From positions 1-64,000 of the forward strand of contig QFNF01000001.1 of assembly GCA_003240755.1 (NCBI GenBank): a stretch of 64,000 bases of DNA, given 5' to 3'. This stretch comes from Sphingomonas hengshuiensis (GTDB lineage: Bacteria; Pseudomonadota; Alphaproteobacteria; Sphingomonadales; Sphingomonadaceae). Position 1 is the stretch's first letter. Each line of letters starts with the position of its first letter. Below the pieces are notes generated by a model that had not been told where the DNA came from, ran no database searches, and saw only the letters and a program-made list of their open reading frames with translations. Made by a program: the position numbers and the translations under genes. Shown here piece after piece: positions 53,242 to 62,516 of the stretch.

Positions 53242-54852
53242 ATGCGCCTTCTACCGCTCGCCCTGCTGCTGGCCACCCCGGCCTTTGCCCAGACCGCGCC
53301 GCTGACCCCGGACGAGGCGGCGATGCGGGCGCATGTCGCGTTCCTTGCCGCCGACGACATGAAGGGGCGCGAGCCCGGCACGCCCGAATATGATCGCGCC
53401 GCCGCCTATGTCGCGCAGCAGATGCAGGCCGCCGGACTGCAACCGGGGGGAGATGACGGCAGCTATCTGCAAAAGGTGCCGCTCGCCTCCGCCGTGCCGG
53501 TCGGACAGGGCCGTCTGACCGCGGCGGGCCGTCCGGCGCTGACCTTCGGCGCCGATTACCTGACCTCGACCAGCTTCCTCGAACCCGATTTCAGGCGCGC
53601 GGGCGAGGTGGTGTTCGTCGGGCGCGGGGTGGTCGACCCGGCGCATGGGACCGACGATTATGCCGGGCTGGACGTGCGCGGCAAGATCGTCGCCTATCTA
53701 TATGGCGCGCCCGCCAGCCTGCCCAGCGAAATCCGCGCCCATCTGGCCAGCGGCGATACCAAGCGCGCGACCGCGGCGACGCACGGTGCGATCGGCGTTA
53801 TCCAGATCGAGAATACCGAACAGACGCACCGTTATCCCTTCAGCTATCTGACGTCGATCTATCGCAGCCCGCGCATGACATGGGTGGCAAAAGACGGCCG
53901 CCCGCATGTCGCGGGTGCCGCCGCCCCGTCGATCGCGTCGCTGAGCGCCGAAGGCGCCGCCAAGCTGTTCACCGGATCGACGCTCGACTGGGCGGCGGTG
54001 GTGAAGGCCGATGCCGCCGGCCAACCGCTGCCGCGCGGTGCCACCGGCGTCCGCGTGTCCAGCCGCCAGCGTTCGAAGGTCGCGCGGTTCGCCAGCAGCA
54101 ACGTCGTGGGCATTCTGCTCGGCAGCGATCCGGCGCTGAAGGGCCAATATGTCGCGCTGTCGGCGCATCTCGACCATATCGGCATCTCGACCGATCCGAC
54201 GCTGCCCAAGGGCGCCGACCGGATCAACAACGGGGCGATGGACAATGGCGTCGGCACCGCGGCGATGATCGAGGTGGCGAAGCAGTTCGCCGCCGATCCG
54301 CGCAAACCGCGCCGCAGCCTGATCTTCGTCAGCGTGACGGCCGAGGAAAAGGGGCTGATCGGCAGCGAATATTTCGCGTCGCATCCGACCGTGCCCAAGG
54401 GCGCGATCGTCGCCGACGTCAATCTCGACATGCCGATCCTGTCCTACCGCTTTCAGGACATGGTCGCGATCGGCGCCGACCATTCGACGGTCGCGCAGGC
54501 GGTGGCGCGCGCGGCGGGCAAGCGCGGTATCGCGCTCAGCCCCGATCCCGAGCCGGAAGAGGCGATCTTCGTGCGGTCCGACCATTACAGCTTCGTCAAG
54601 GCAGGCATTCCGGCGGTGTCGCTCGACACCGGATGGGCAGGACCGGGCAGGGCGGCGGTCGCGGACTTTCTGGAACATCGGTATCACCAGCCCGGCGACG
54701 ACATGAACCAGGTCTTCGACTGGACGGCGGGGCGGATGTTCGTCACGATCAACCACGACATCGCGCTCGATCTCGCCGACGCGACCGATCGGCCACGGTG
54801 GAACAGGGGCGATTATTTCGGGCTGCTATATGGCGGGTACGGCGCGAAGTGA
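53242..54852 (+). CDS. M28 family peptidase, copy 2
   Basis: The 536-residue paralogue has a signal peptide (MRLLPLALLLATPAFAQ) and the same order of motifs: DDMKGREPGTPEYDRAA, a PA-like insert (DYAGLDVRGKIVAYL), LSAHLDHIGIS, NGAMDNGVGTA, VTAEEKGLIGSEYF and FVRSDHYSFV, ending YFGLLYGGYGAK where copy 1 ends FFGTLYNGFGAK. A good AAGGA site precedes the ATG. The pair is a tandem duplication of a secreted peptidase. The 71-base spacer contains a short GCCGGCGCCGG repeat. Confidence 0.93.
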   Translation: MRLLPLALLLATPAFAQTAPLTPDEAAMRAHVAFLAADDMKGREPGTPEYDRAAAYVAQQMQAAGLQPGGDDGSYLQKVPLASAVPVGQGRLTAAGRPALTFGADYLTSTSFLEPDFRRAGEVVFVGRGVVDPAHGTDDYAGLDVRGKIVAYLYGAPASLPSEIRAHLASGDTKRATAATHGAIGVIQIENTEQTHRYPFSYLTSIYRSPRMTWVAKDGRPHVAGAAAPSIASLSAEGAAKLFTGSTLDWAAVVKADAAGQPLPRGATGVRVSSRQRSKVARFASSNVVGILLGSDPALKGQYVALSAHLDHIGISTDPTLPKGADRINNGAMDNGVGTAAMIEVAKQFAADPRKPRRSLIFVSVTAEEKGLIGSEYFASHPTVPKGAIVADVNLDMPILSYRFQDMVAIGADHSTVAQAVARAAGKRGIALSPDPEPEEAIFVRSDHYSFVKAGIPAVSLDTGWAGPGRAAVADFLEHRYHQPGDDMNQVFDWTAGRMFVTINHDIALDLADATDRPRWNRGDYFGLLYGGYGAK

Positions 54853-54981
54853 GGCTTGCGCCGGCCGCGACCGTATCCCGGCTAAGGCCGGGTCCAGTTG
54901 GGAATGGCTGATGGCTTCAATTACGGCCATCGCTACTCGATCCCGGCCTGCGCCGGGGTGCGTTAAGGCATCCGGGTTGCG
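54853..54981. repeat. Small palindromic repeats after the M28 pair
   Basis: The spacer carries TCCCGGCTAAGGCCGGG and TCCCGGCCTGCGCCGGGG, both short palindromes like REP units seen at other gene ends here (for example near 60400). No gene fits this 129-base gap. Confidence 0.5.
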
Positions 54982-55866
54982 ATGCGCCTCCTGATCTTCG
55001 GCATGGGTTATGCGTCGCGCGCCATTGCCGCGCGGCTCGAACCGCAGGGCTGGCGGGTGGTCGGGACGACCCGTGACGGGCGGGACGGCACCATCGCCTT
55101 TGCCGACCATGACCGCGTGCGGTTCGAAGCGCGACAGGCGACGGCGATCCTGTCCAGCGTACCGCCCGATGCCGATGGCGATCCGGTCCTCGCCGGCTAT
55201 CGCGACGTTCTGACCGGACGGACGCTCGCCTATCTGTCGTCGACCGGGGTGTACGGCGATGCCGATGGCGGCTGGGTCGATGAGCGCGCGCCGATCACGG
55301 GCCGCCGGCGGAACCGCAACGCGGCGGACGCGGCGTGGCTGGCGCTGGGCGCGCGCGTCTTTCGCCTGCCGGGCATCTACGGGCCCGGCCGCTCGCCGCT
55401 CGACCGCGTGGCGGCGGGGGAGGCGCACCGGGTCGATCGTCCGGGACAGGTGTTCAGCCGCGTCCATGTCGCCGATATCGCCGATGGCGTCGCGCGGGGA
55501 CTGGCGGCGCCGGAGGGGGCGTACAACCTGTCCGACGATCTGCCGGCGCCGCAGAACGACGTCGTCGCCTATGCCGCGCGACTGCTGGGGTGCGACCCGC
55601 CGCCCTTCGTTGCGCTCGAATCGCTCAGCCCGATGGCGCGCGCCTTTTATGCCGAGAACCGGCGCGTCGCGAACGGCCGGGCAAAGCGGGTGCTCGGCTG
55701 GCGCCCGGCCTATCCCGATTACCGGTTCGGCCTGCGCGCCCTGAGCGCCACCACCAGTCCGGCGAGCGCCAGCAAGGCGCCGGCGCCGGCCAGCGGCGAC
55801 CAGCGATACCCCTCGAACAGGGTCGACAGCAGCATCGCGATTACCGGCACGACGACGCCGTTATAG
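54982..55866 (+). CDS. NAD-dependent epimerase/dehydratase-like protein
   Basis: The 294-residue SDR (extended) protein has FGMGYASRAIAARL (Rossmann Gly motif) at residue 6, SSTGVYGDADGGWVDE at about 90, FRLPGIYGPGRSPLDRV and VFSRVHVADIADG. This is the YeeZ/NAD-epimerase type acting on a nucleotide sugar or similar. The catalytic Tyr-x3-Lys pattern is not obvious. Its 3' end overlaps the convergent DMT transporter gene by about 148 bases, and the last about 45 residues (TTSPASASKAP and on) look like non-native sequence. Confidence 0.82.
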   Translation: MRLLIFGMGYASRAIAARLEPQGWRVVGTTRDGRDGTIAFADHDRVRFEARQATAILSSVPPDADGDPVLAGYRDVLTGRTLAYLSSTGVYGDADGGWVDERAPITGRRRNRNAADAAWLALGARVFRLPGIYGPGRSPLDRVAAGEAHRVDRPGQVFSRVHVADIADGVARGLAAPEGAYNLSDDLPAPQNDVVAYAARLLGCDPPPFVALESLSPMARAFYAENRRVANGRAKRVLGWRPAYPDYRFGLRALSATTSPASASKAPAPASGDQRYPSNRVDSSIAITGTTTPL

Positions 55867-56627
55867 GCTGCCTTGGCCGGGCCGATGACGCGGATCAGCC
55901 CGTAATAGAGGGTGAAGGCGACCGCCGACGCGACGATGCCGAGGTACAGCAGCCCGCCGACATAGGACCAGCGCCAGTCGAACACCGGGCCCCCGACCGT
56001 CACCCCGGCATAGGCGGCATCCATGCCCGCACCGATCAGCATCGCAATACCGAGCAAAGGCACCATCGGATAGGCTTTCGCGGTCGAAGTCGCCTGCATG
56101 ACGTTGGCGACCGACGCGGAGAATACGCCGGCCAGCGCGATCGCGAGCCCCAGAACCACGGCCGAACCGTTTTCGGGATGCTCGCGCGCTTCGTGTACGA
56201 ACAACAGCGCGACGCCGGCCAGCGCGATCGCCGACCCGACCAGCAACTGCCGGCCCATGCGCTGGCCGAGGAAGATGCGCGCAAGGATCGCATTGGGCAC
56301 GACGAGCAGCGCATACATCAGCGCGACCAGCCCCGAAGTGACATATTGTTCGGAGCGATAGACGAAGTTGAAGTTCAGGCAGAACTGCGCGAAGCCGAGG
56401 CCGAGCGCGAACGACAGCCCGCGGCGGTCGAGCGCGATGCGGTCGCCGCGCCACCACGCCCACAGGAGCATCGTCACCCCGGCGATGACGAAGCGATAGG
56501 TGACGGACCACGACGCGGGCACGACACCCAGTTGGTCGCGGATCACGATCCACGTCGATCCCCAGATCAATGTGACGATGAAGAACGGAACAAGGACCGC
56601 GGGGGTCGCGGAACGCGGCGTGGTCAC
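55719..56627 (-). CDS. DMT-family (EamA) transporter
   Basis: The 302-residue protein has ten hydrophobic spans in two EamA halves: FFIVTLIWGSTWIVIRDQLG at the N-terminus and PLAGAGALLALAGLVVAL at the end. It probably exports a metabolite or amino acid across the inner membrane. The GTG start overlaps the threonine aldolase stop by four bases, so they are co-translated and the transporter may handle related compounds (threonine, glycine), but that is inference. The 3' end is convergent with the epimerase gene. Confidence 0.92.
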   Translation of the reverse strand: MTTPRSATPAVLVPFFIVTLIWGSTWIVIRDQLGVVPASWSVTYRFVIAGVTMLLWAWWRGDRIALDRRGLSFALGLGFAQFCLNFNFVYRSEQYVTSGLVALMYALLVVPNAILARIFLGQRMGRQLLVGSAIALAGVALLFVHEAREHPENGSAVVLGLAIALAGVFSASVANVMQATSTAKAYPMVPLLGIAMLIGAGMDAAYAGVTVGGPVFDWRWSYVGGLLYLGIVASAVAFTLYYGLIRVIGPAKAAYNGVVVPVIAMLLSTLFEGYRWSPLAGAGALLALAGLVVALRARRPNR

Positions 56628-57625
56628 AGCGCGGCGATCGCCTGCGCCAGCGGGGCGACGGTTGCCGCATCCTGATCCCACGCCACCACCAGCCGCGCCT
56701 GCCCCGCGCCCCAGTCGTAGAAGTCGAACCCTGCGCCGCGCAGGGCGGCGGCTTCGTCGGCGCTCAGCCGCAGGAACACCTCGTTCGCCTCGACGGCATG
56801 GACCAGCCGGTCGCCTGCCGCCCGTGCCAGCATCGCCGCCCCGGCATTGGCGGCGCGCGCGTTGGCGAGCCAGACATCGCCGTCGAGCATCGCCAGCAAC
56901 TGTGCGGCGAGGAACCGGCCCTTCGATGCGAGCAGCCCGGCGCGCTTGCGGCGATAGCGGGCGACCTTCGCCAGTTCAGGGCGGAAGAACACCAGCGCCT
57001 CTGCCGACATCCCGCCATTCTTGATGAAGCCGAACGACAGCGCGTCGACGCCGGCCTGCCACGTCACCTCGGCCGGGGTGCAGCCAAGATGGGCGACGGC
57101 ATTGGCGAACCGCGCCCCGTCCATGTGCAGCCCGAGCCCGCGTGCCCTTGCCAGATCGCCGATCGCCGCGACCTCGTCGGGGGTATAGACCCGGCCGGCC
57201 TCGGTCGCCTGGGTGATCGAGATCGCTTGCGGCTGTACCTGATGCACATCGTCGCGGATCGTCGACAGGAACGCCGCGATCGCGTCCGGCGCCAGCTTCG
57301 CCCCGTCGCCATCCAGCAGCATCAGCTTCGCGCCGTGCGTATAGAATTCGGGGGCCCCGCCCTCGTCATTCTGGATATGGGCGTCCGCGTGGCAGACGAT
57401 GCCGCCATGCGGCGGGCACATCGCGGCGAGCGCAAGGCAGTTGGCGGCGGTGCCCGATGGCACCCACAGCACCGCGACCTCGCGGCCGAACAGCGCGCCG
57501 AACCGCGCGTCGAGCCGCTGGCTCAGCGCGTCGCCGTCATAGGCCGTGTCCTGCCCGTTGGCGGCGAGCATCGCGTCGAGGACCGCAGGGCAGGCGGGGG
57601 CGGCATTGTCGGAAAAGAAGCGCAT
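56624..57625 (-). CDS. ltaE: Low-specificity L-threonine aldolase
   Basis: The 333-residue PLP enzyme cleaves threonine to glycine and acetaldehyde. It has SDNAAPACPAVLDAM at the N-terminus, WVPSGTAANCLAL, and the PLP-Lys context SFGFIKNGGMSAEA near residue 200, where the usual SFxGxKNG is kept except Phe-Ile in place of Gly-Thr. LGLHMDGARFANA near 170 has the PLP-binding Asp. The downstream transporter gene overlaps its stop. Confidence 0.92.
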   Translation of the reverse strand: MRFFSDNAAPACPAVLDAMLAANGQDTAYDGDALSQRLDARFGALFGREVAVLWVPSGTAANCLALAAMCPPHGGIVCHADAHIQNDEGGAPEFYTHGAKLMLLDGDGAKLAPDAIAAFLSTIRDDVHQVQPQAISITQATEAGRVYTPDEVAAIGDLARARGLGLHMDGARFANAVAHLGCTPAEVTWQAGVDALSFGFIKNGGMSAEALVFFRPELAKVARYRRKRAGLLASKGRFLAAQLLAMLDGDVWLANARAANAGAAMLARAAGDRLVHAVEANEVFLRLSADEAAALRGAGFDFYDWGAGQARLVVAWDQDAATVAPLAQAIAAL

Positions 57626-57703
57626 GCCAATGCCTTGGCGGTGCGGGGGACGGGGGTCAATGGCGGGCGTGGCAGGCGTCCGCGGGAATGGCGGGAAGGC
57701 GCG

Positions 57704-59860
57704 CTACTGCGGGTCCTCTTCCGGCGCGCGCCTGACGTCCGGCGGGGGTGGTTCGTCCTCGCGGCGGCGGCGGTCGCGCGGGTCGAAGCGGACCTGGCCG
57801 TCGCGGTCGAGCGAGACGTCGAAGCCTGGCCCCTCGACCGTGACCGGCCCGTCGTCGGGGATGCCCAGCACATTCTGTACCGCGTCGATCGCGTTGTCGA
57901 TCGGCTCGGGCTCCGGTGCCGCTACCGGTACGGGATCGCGCAGGTTCAGCGCCTGGCGCATGAAATCGCGCCAGATACGCGCGGGCAGCCCGCCGCCGGC
58001 CAGCCCCGGATTGGGCGTGTTGTCGTCATTGCCCAGCCACACGCCGGCGACGATCCCGCCGGCATAGCCGATGAACAGCGCGTCGCGATTGTCCTGCGTC
58101 GTGCCGGTCTTGCCGAACGCATCCACGGGCAGGTTGGCGGCGATGCCGGTGCCCTGCCGGATCGAGGCGGCGAGCAGCGTGCGCATCCCGTCCAGTTCCT
58201 GCCGCGACAGGGTGCGGCGGGTCGATCGCAACCGGTCGAGCCAGCTCGGCTCGTTCGCCTCGGCCAGTCCGCGCGGGACTACCGGCGCCTCGCCCGCGGC
58301 GATGGCGGCATAGGCGCTGGTCATTTCGAGCAGCGACACGGTGGAGGTGCCAAGCGCGATCGAGGCCTCGTTGGCGATCGGGGTCGAGATGCCCAGGTCG
58401 CGCGCGGCGCGGATGACGTTCCTGACGCCGACCTCCTTGGTCAGCCGCGCCGCGGCGACGTTGCTCGACCGCTGGAACGCGCGCTCCAGCGTTATCGTGC
58501 CCAGATAGCGCCCGTCGCTGTTGCGCGGTTTCCACTCGCCGATCGTCACCGGTTCGTCGAGCACCTCGCTATCGGGTGTCAGTCCCGAGCGCATCGCGGC
58601 GAGATAGACGAACAGCTTGAACGTCGACCCCGGCTGGCGTCGTGCCTGTACCGCGCGGTTGAACGGGCTGGCGGCGTAATTCTTGCCGCCGACCATCGCG
58701 ATCACCCGACCGTCGGGGCGCATCGCGACGATCGCGACCTGCGTCTGTTTCAGCCCGGCGTTCCGTACCGCACGCTCGGCGGCGCGCTGCATGCGGATTT
58801 CCAGCGTCGTCGTGACCTTGCGATCCGCCCCGATCCCGCCCGCCCGGTCGCGGGCCTGCGGCAGCACCCAGTCGGCGAAATAGGTGCCCGACGGCAGCGT
58901 GCTGTTGTCGGTGACGCGCAGCACCGCCGGCTTGACCCGGTTCGCCTCGGCCGGGGTAAGGTAGCCTGCCGCCTCCATCGCGCCGACGACCACCGCCTGC
59001 CGGGCGCGCGCGCCCTTCAGATTATCGGTGGGCGCGAGGCGCGAGGGGGCCTTCACCAGCCCGGCCAGCATCGCCGACTGCCCAACGGTCAGGTCCTTCG
59101 GCGCGCGGCTGAAATAATGGCGCGCGGCGGCGTCGAGGCCATAGGCATTGTCGCCGAAATAGGCGTTGGACAGGTAGCGCGACATGATCTCGTCCTTGGT
59201 CAGCCACGCTTCCAGCCAGAACGCGATCAGGACCTCCCGAATCTTGCGCGCGGCGGTCCGGTCCGAATCGAGGAACGCGTTCTTGGCGAGCTGCTGCGTG
59301 ATCGTGCTGGCACCCTGTCGCACGCCACCCGCCGCGGTGTTGGTCCACATCGCCCGCGCGATCCCGCGCGGATCGATGCCCCAATGGGTACGGAAGCGGC
59401 GGTCCTCGATCGCCATGAACGCTTCCGTGACGTGCGCGGGCAGTTTGGTGGCGTCGACCGGCCTGCCGATGTTGGCGCCGCGCTCGGCGATCGGCGTGCC
59501 CTCTGCCGACAGCAGGGTGATCGATGGCGGGGCGGGGGGCTCGAGCGACTTGGACAATGGCGCAGTCAGCGCCAGCCATCCGATCGCGATCACCAGCAGA
59601 ATGATGAAGATGCCAAAGCCGCGCATGATCCAGCGCAGCCACCAGCGCAGCGGGCGGTGCTTTCGCGCGGGAACCGGCGCGGGCGGCGGCGGCGGATTGC
59701 CGGCACCGGGAAAGCTGCGGTCGTAATCGGCCAGTGCCTCGTCGAACGCGGCAAGCCGCCGCCGCCGCTCCAGCGCGTCGCCGGTCAACGGGGTCGACAG
59801 GCGACCGATCCGGCTGGGATCGATCGGGCCGGAGGGCGGGGGCGGGGGATCGTAAGCCAT
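57704..59860 (-). CDS. Class A penicillin-binding protein (PBP1A type)
   Basis: The 718-residue bifunctional peptidoglycan synthase has an N-terminal Pro-rich cytoplasmic tail, one span (FGIFIILLVIAIGWLAL) and a GT51 transglycosylase (EDRRFRTHWGIDPRG; GASTITQQLAKNAFL). The transpeptidase has the SxxK motif GSTFKLFVYL (Ser about 386), SSN (RSSNVAAAR) and KTGTTQDNRD near residue 585. The C-terminal tail is acidic/basic and disordered. It builds the cell wall. It is convergent with nothing and divergent from the 120-residue gene at 59997. Confidence 0.95.
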   Translation of the reverse strand: MAYDPPPPPSGPIDPSRIGRLSTPLTGDALERRRRLAAFDEALADYDRSFPGAGNPPPPPAPVPARKHRPLRWWLRWIMRGFGIFIILLVIAIGWLALTAPLSKSLEPPAPPSITLLSAEGTPIAERGANIGRPVDATKLPAHVTEAFMAIEDRRFRTHWGIDPRGIARAMWTNTAAGGVRQGASTITQQLAKNAFLDSDRTAARKIREVLIAFWLEAWLTKDEIMSRYLSNAYFGDNAYGLDAAARHYFSRAPKDLTVGQSAMLAGLVKAPSRLAPTDNLKGARARQAVVVGAMEAAGYLTPAEANRVKPAVLRVTDNSTLPSGTYFADWVLPQARDRAGGIGADRKVTTTLEIRMQRAAERAVRNAGLKQTQVAIVAMRPDGRVIAMVGGKNYAASPFNRAVQARRQPGSTFKLFVYLAAMRSGLTPDSEVLDEPVTIGEWKPRNSDGRYLGTITLERAFQRSSNVAAARLTKEVGVRNVIRAARDLGISTPIANEASIALGTSTVSLLEMTSAYAAIAAGEAPVVPRGLAEANEPSWLDRLRSTRRTLSRQELDGMRTLLAASIRQGTGIAANLPVDAFGKTGTTQDNRDALFIGYAGGIVAGVWLGNDDNTPNPGLAGGGLPARIWRDFMRQALNLRDPVPVAAPEPEPIDNAIDAVQNVLGIPDDGPVTVEGPGFDVSLDRDGQVRFDPRDRRRREDEPPPPDVRRAPEEDPQ

Positions 59861-59996
59861 GGTACCGGCCGTGTATTATCGGTCTGATACAGCCTCGGCA
59901 AGCAGCCTTGCGGCGGGGCGAGGGTACCGGGCGGACGCCGGCCGGAACCGCGGTGACGCCCGAACGCTAAACGCCGGTAACATCGGGAGATTCATC

Positions 59997-60359
59997 GTGG
60001 ACGACGATCGCATTTGGAATTTCGAGGAAAGCCTGTGGACTGCCGACGCGGCCCATTACGAGGAATCGGTCGATGACGAATGCCTGATGGTGCTGCCGGC
60101 CCCGCCGTTCGTCCATACCGGGCGGCAGGCGATCGACGCGGTCAAGGACACCCCGCGCTGGGAACAGGTGTCGCTGACCGAACGGCAGGTCGCGCGCCCG
60201 CAGGAGGGGCTGATCGTCGTCGCGTACAAGGCGGAGGCACATAAGGGCGGCGAGGCGTACACCGCGTACTGCACCTCGACCTATCGCCGGATCGAGCATG
60301 AGGTATGGACCGTGGTCCAGCACCAGCAGACGCCGCCGCTGACGTCGAAGGGGGATTGA
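59997..60359 (+). CDS. Small hypothetical protein (SnoaL/DUF4440-like)
   Basis: The 120-residue protein starts at GTG 59997 (VDDDRIWNFEESLW), after a GGGAGA site; a longer in-frame ORF enters the PBP leader. The hydrophobic patterning (FHTG-like FVHTGRQAIDAV, LIVVAYKAEAH, RRIEHEVWTVVQHQQTPP) matches SnoaL-like folds. Family members include ketosteroid-isomerase-like enzymes and domains of unknown role, and I cannot assign activity. It stands alone before a 397-base repeat-bearing gap. Confidence 0.7.
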   Translation: MDDDRIWNFEESLWTADAAHYEESVDDECLMVLPAPPFVHTGRQAIDAVKDTPRWEQVSLTERQVARPQEGLIVVAYKAEAHKGGEAYTAYCTSTYRRIEHEVWTVVQHQQTPPLTSKGD

Positions 60360-60755
60360 TGGTGCGGGGGTGGTCCGGGCGCCGGACCTTCCCACGTCAT
60401 TCCCGCGCAGGCGGGAATCCATAGCCGCCCACGTTCGCGACAAGGTCGCTGCCGTCACGTCTATGAGTCCCCGCCCCGGCGGGCACTGGTCGAGTGTCCC
60501 ATTCGCCCGGATACCTCGCCCCGGCGCAGGCTGGGGCTTCGAGCGGCTCCTGCCGTGCGCCATAGCGGGGAGATTCCAGTTTTCGCCGGGATGACGTTCG
60601 CTTCGGCGTGGCTGGATCACAAGTCCCAGGGTTTCGTCACCCCGGATCAAGTCCAAGGTGATGGGAAGGCATTCGTTTCGATCCAGAACGATGGCAATCG
60701 TGGGTGATACCCCGATAGCGATCCGCCCCCTGCGGCATTCTGATGACGAACGGCA
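60360..60755. other. Intergenic region with REP-like palindromes
   Basis: No gene is supported in this 396-base gap. It holds ATTCCCGCGCAGGCGGGAAT (60399-60418), a palindrome common in this group, GGTCCGGGCGCCGGACC (60372-60388), and two more GC-rich palindromic fragments (around 60470-60490 and 60520-60540). It may be a terminator cluster for the gene at 59997. Confidence 0.55.
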
Positions 60756-61322
60756 TTACGCCTCCAGCTCGACGTCCCAGTACAGCCAGTCGTGCCATGT
60801 TTCATGCAGATGGTTGGGCGGGAAGCGCCGCCCCTGTTCCTGCAACTGCCAACTGGTCGGCCGGATCGGACGGACATGGAGCGGCATGGCCGCCTGTTTC
60901 GGGGTCCGACCGCCCTTGCGCAGGTTGCACGGCGCGCAGGCGGTGGCGACATTCTCCCATGTCGTGCGCCCGCCCTGCGCGCGCGGGATGACATGATCGA
61001 AGGTCAGGTCGTGGGTCGCGCCGCAATATTGGCAACTGAACCGGTCGCGCAGGAACAGGTTGAACCGGGTGAAGGCGGGAAATTCCGATGGCTTCACATA
61101 TTGCTTGAGCGCGATGACCGACGGCAGCCTGATGCGGGCGGTCGGGCTGCACACTTCGCGGTCATACTGGTCGACGATATCGACCCGGTCGAGGAATACT
61201 GCCTTTACCGCTGTCTGCCATGGCCAGACGCTGAGCGGATAATAGCTCAACGGCGTATAGTCCGCGTTGAGCACCAGCGCGGGACAGCCATCGGGATGGC
61301 GGAGGCGATCGGGATGGTACAT
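60756..61322 (-). CDS. HNH endonuclease
   Basis: The 188-residue protein has a zinc-binding HNH motif: CQYCGATHDLTFDHVIPRAQGG, then WENVATACAPCNLRKGGRTP, with residues Cys, His-Val, Asn and Cys of the fold. It is the small housekeeping HNH protein next to gluQ in alphaproteobacteria and is not linked to any mobile element here. ATG 61322 is used. Its start is divergent from gluQ across 56 bases, so they may share a promoter region. Confidence 0.88.
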   Translation of the reverse strand: MYHPDRLRHPDGCPALVLNADYTPLSYYPLSVWPWQTAVKAVFLDRVDIVDQYDREVCSPTARIRLPSVIALKQYVKPSEFPAFTRFNLFLRDRFSCQYCGATHDLTFDHVIPRAQGGRTTWENVATACAPCNLRKGGRTPKQAAMPLHVRPIRPTSWQLQEQGRRFPPNHLHETWHDWLYWDVELEA

Positions 61323-61378
61323 GAAGTCCCCCTCGCGTAAACGTCGCCGCCGATATGATCGGCAACGATGACGCGGAC

Positions 61379-62272
61379 ATGACAGCACGGCAGGATGGGA
61401 CAAGTCAAACCGGCGCGGTCGTCACCCGCTTCGCACCCAGTCCGACCGGCGGGCTGCATGCCGGGCATGCGCTGGCGGCGATCGAATCGCACGACCGGGC
61501 GCGGCGCGCCGGTGGTCGGTTTGTGCTGCGGATCGAGGATATCGATGCGGGGCGCAGCCGACCCGAGCATGTCGCAGGCATCCTTGCCGATCTGCGCTGG
61601 CTGGGGCTGGCATGGGACGGCGAGGTCGTGTTCCAGTCGGCGCGGCTGCCGCTCTACGCCGCCGCACTGGAGCGGTTGCGGGGGCTGGTCTATCCCTGTT
61701 TCTGTACCCGTGCCGATATCGCGCGCGAAGTGACGGCAAGCGCGTCGGCGCCGCACGGTGTCGATGGCGCGGTCTATCCGGGTACCTGTCGGCATGTTCC
61801 GGCCGATATCGCCGCGGCGCGGATGGGAGAGCCGCATGCGTGGCGGATCGACATGGCGCGGGCGGTGGCGCTAGCCGGGCCGCTCGACTGGCACGACGAG
61901 ATCGCCGGACGGGTCGCTGCCGATCCACTGCGCCAGGGGGACGTCGTGCTGGCGCGCAAGGATGCCGGGACCAGCTATCATCTGGCCGTGACGGTGGACG
62001 ATGCGGCGCAGGGCGTGACCCATGTCGTGCGCGGGGTCGATCTGTTCGCGGCGACGCATGTCCACCGCCTGTTGCAGGCCCTGCTCGACCTGCCCGTCCC
62101 GGTATGGCGGCACCATGAACTGCTGCTGGGTCCGGACGGGCAACGGCTGGCCAAGCGCAACGGGGCGCCGACCCTGGCCGCGTTGCGGGAGGGGGGTGTC
62201 GACGGCCGTGCCCTTGCTGACGATCTGCGCGCTGGACGGCACCCCATTGGCTTTATGGTCGCAAGTGCCTAG
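61379..62272 (+). CDS. gluQ: Glutamyl-Q tRNA(Asp) synthetase
   Basis: The 297-residue truncated GluRS-like enzyme charges queuosine-34 of tRNA-Asp with glutamate. The HIGH-like motif is RFAPSPTGGLHAGHA near residue 17, ending with RIEDIDAGRS. The KMSKS-like motif is RLAKRNGAPTL near residue 258. It lacks the anticodon-binding domain. A Cys pair at YPCFCTRAD supports zinc binding. An upstream in-frame ATG at 61355 is possible; 61379 is chosen for normal N-terminal length. Confidence 0.92.
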   Translation: MTARQDGTSQTGAVVTRFAPSPTGGLHAGHALAAIESHDRARRAGGRFVLRIEDIDAGRSRPEHVAGILADLRWLGLAWDGEVVFQSARLPLYAAALERLRGLVYPCFCTRADIAREVTASASAPHGVDGAVYPGTCRHVPADIAAARMGEPHAWRIDMARAVALAGPLDWHDEIAGRVAADPLRQGDVVLARKDAGTSYHLAVTVDDAAQGVTHVVRGVDLFAATHVHRLLQALLDLPVPVWRHHELLLGPDGQRLAKRNGAPTLAALREGGVDGRALADDLRAGRHPIGFMVASA

Positions 62273-62281
62273 CTTCGCTGC

Positions 62282-62509
62282 ATGAACACTTTCCTCGTCC
62301 TCCTGCTGATCGCGGCGATGATCGCGGTCGTCGTCGCGCTGATCCGGGGCATCGTTTCGTTCCTGGCACAGGGGTCCGCCGAGGCGCGAGGCGAGGGGCC
62401 AAGCGAACACGCGCTCAAGTCGAACAGGATGATGCAGGCGCGCGTGCTGTTCCAGGCGATCGCGATCCTGATCGTCGTCGTTCTGCTGTTCGTGGCCGGC
62501 CGTACGTGA
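62282..62509 (+). CDS. HIG1-domain/twin-span membrane protein
   Basis: The 75-residue protein has two membrane spans (FLVLLLIAAMIAVVVALIRGI; VLFQAIAILIVVVLLFVAG) separated by a polar loop ending NRMMQARVLFQ, the HIG1 pattern. HIG1 proteins associate with respiratory complexes in mitochondria and alphaproteobacteria, so a role with the aa3 oxidase encoded elsewhere in the window is plausible but inferred. It is nine bases after gluQ and eight before the cobalamin gene. Confidence 0.85.
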   Translation: MNTFLVLLLIAAMIAVVVALIRGIVSFLAQGSAEARGEGPSEHALKSNRMMQARVLFQAIAILIVVVLLFVAGRT

Positions 62510-62516
62510 AGCGCAC

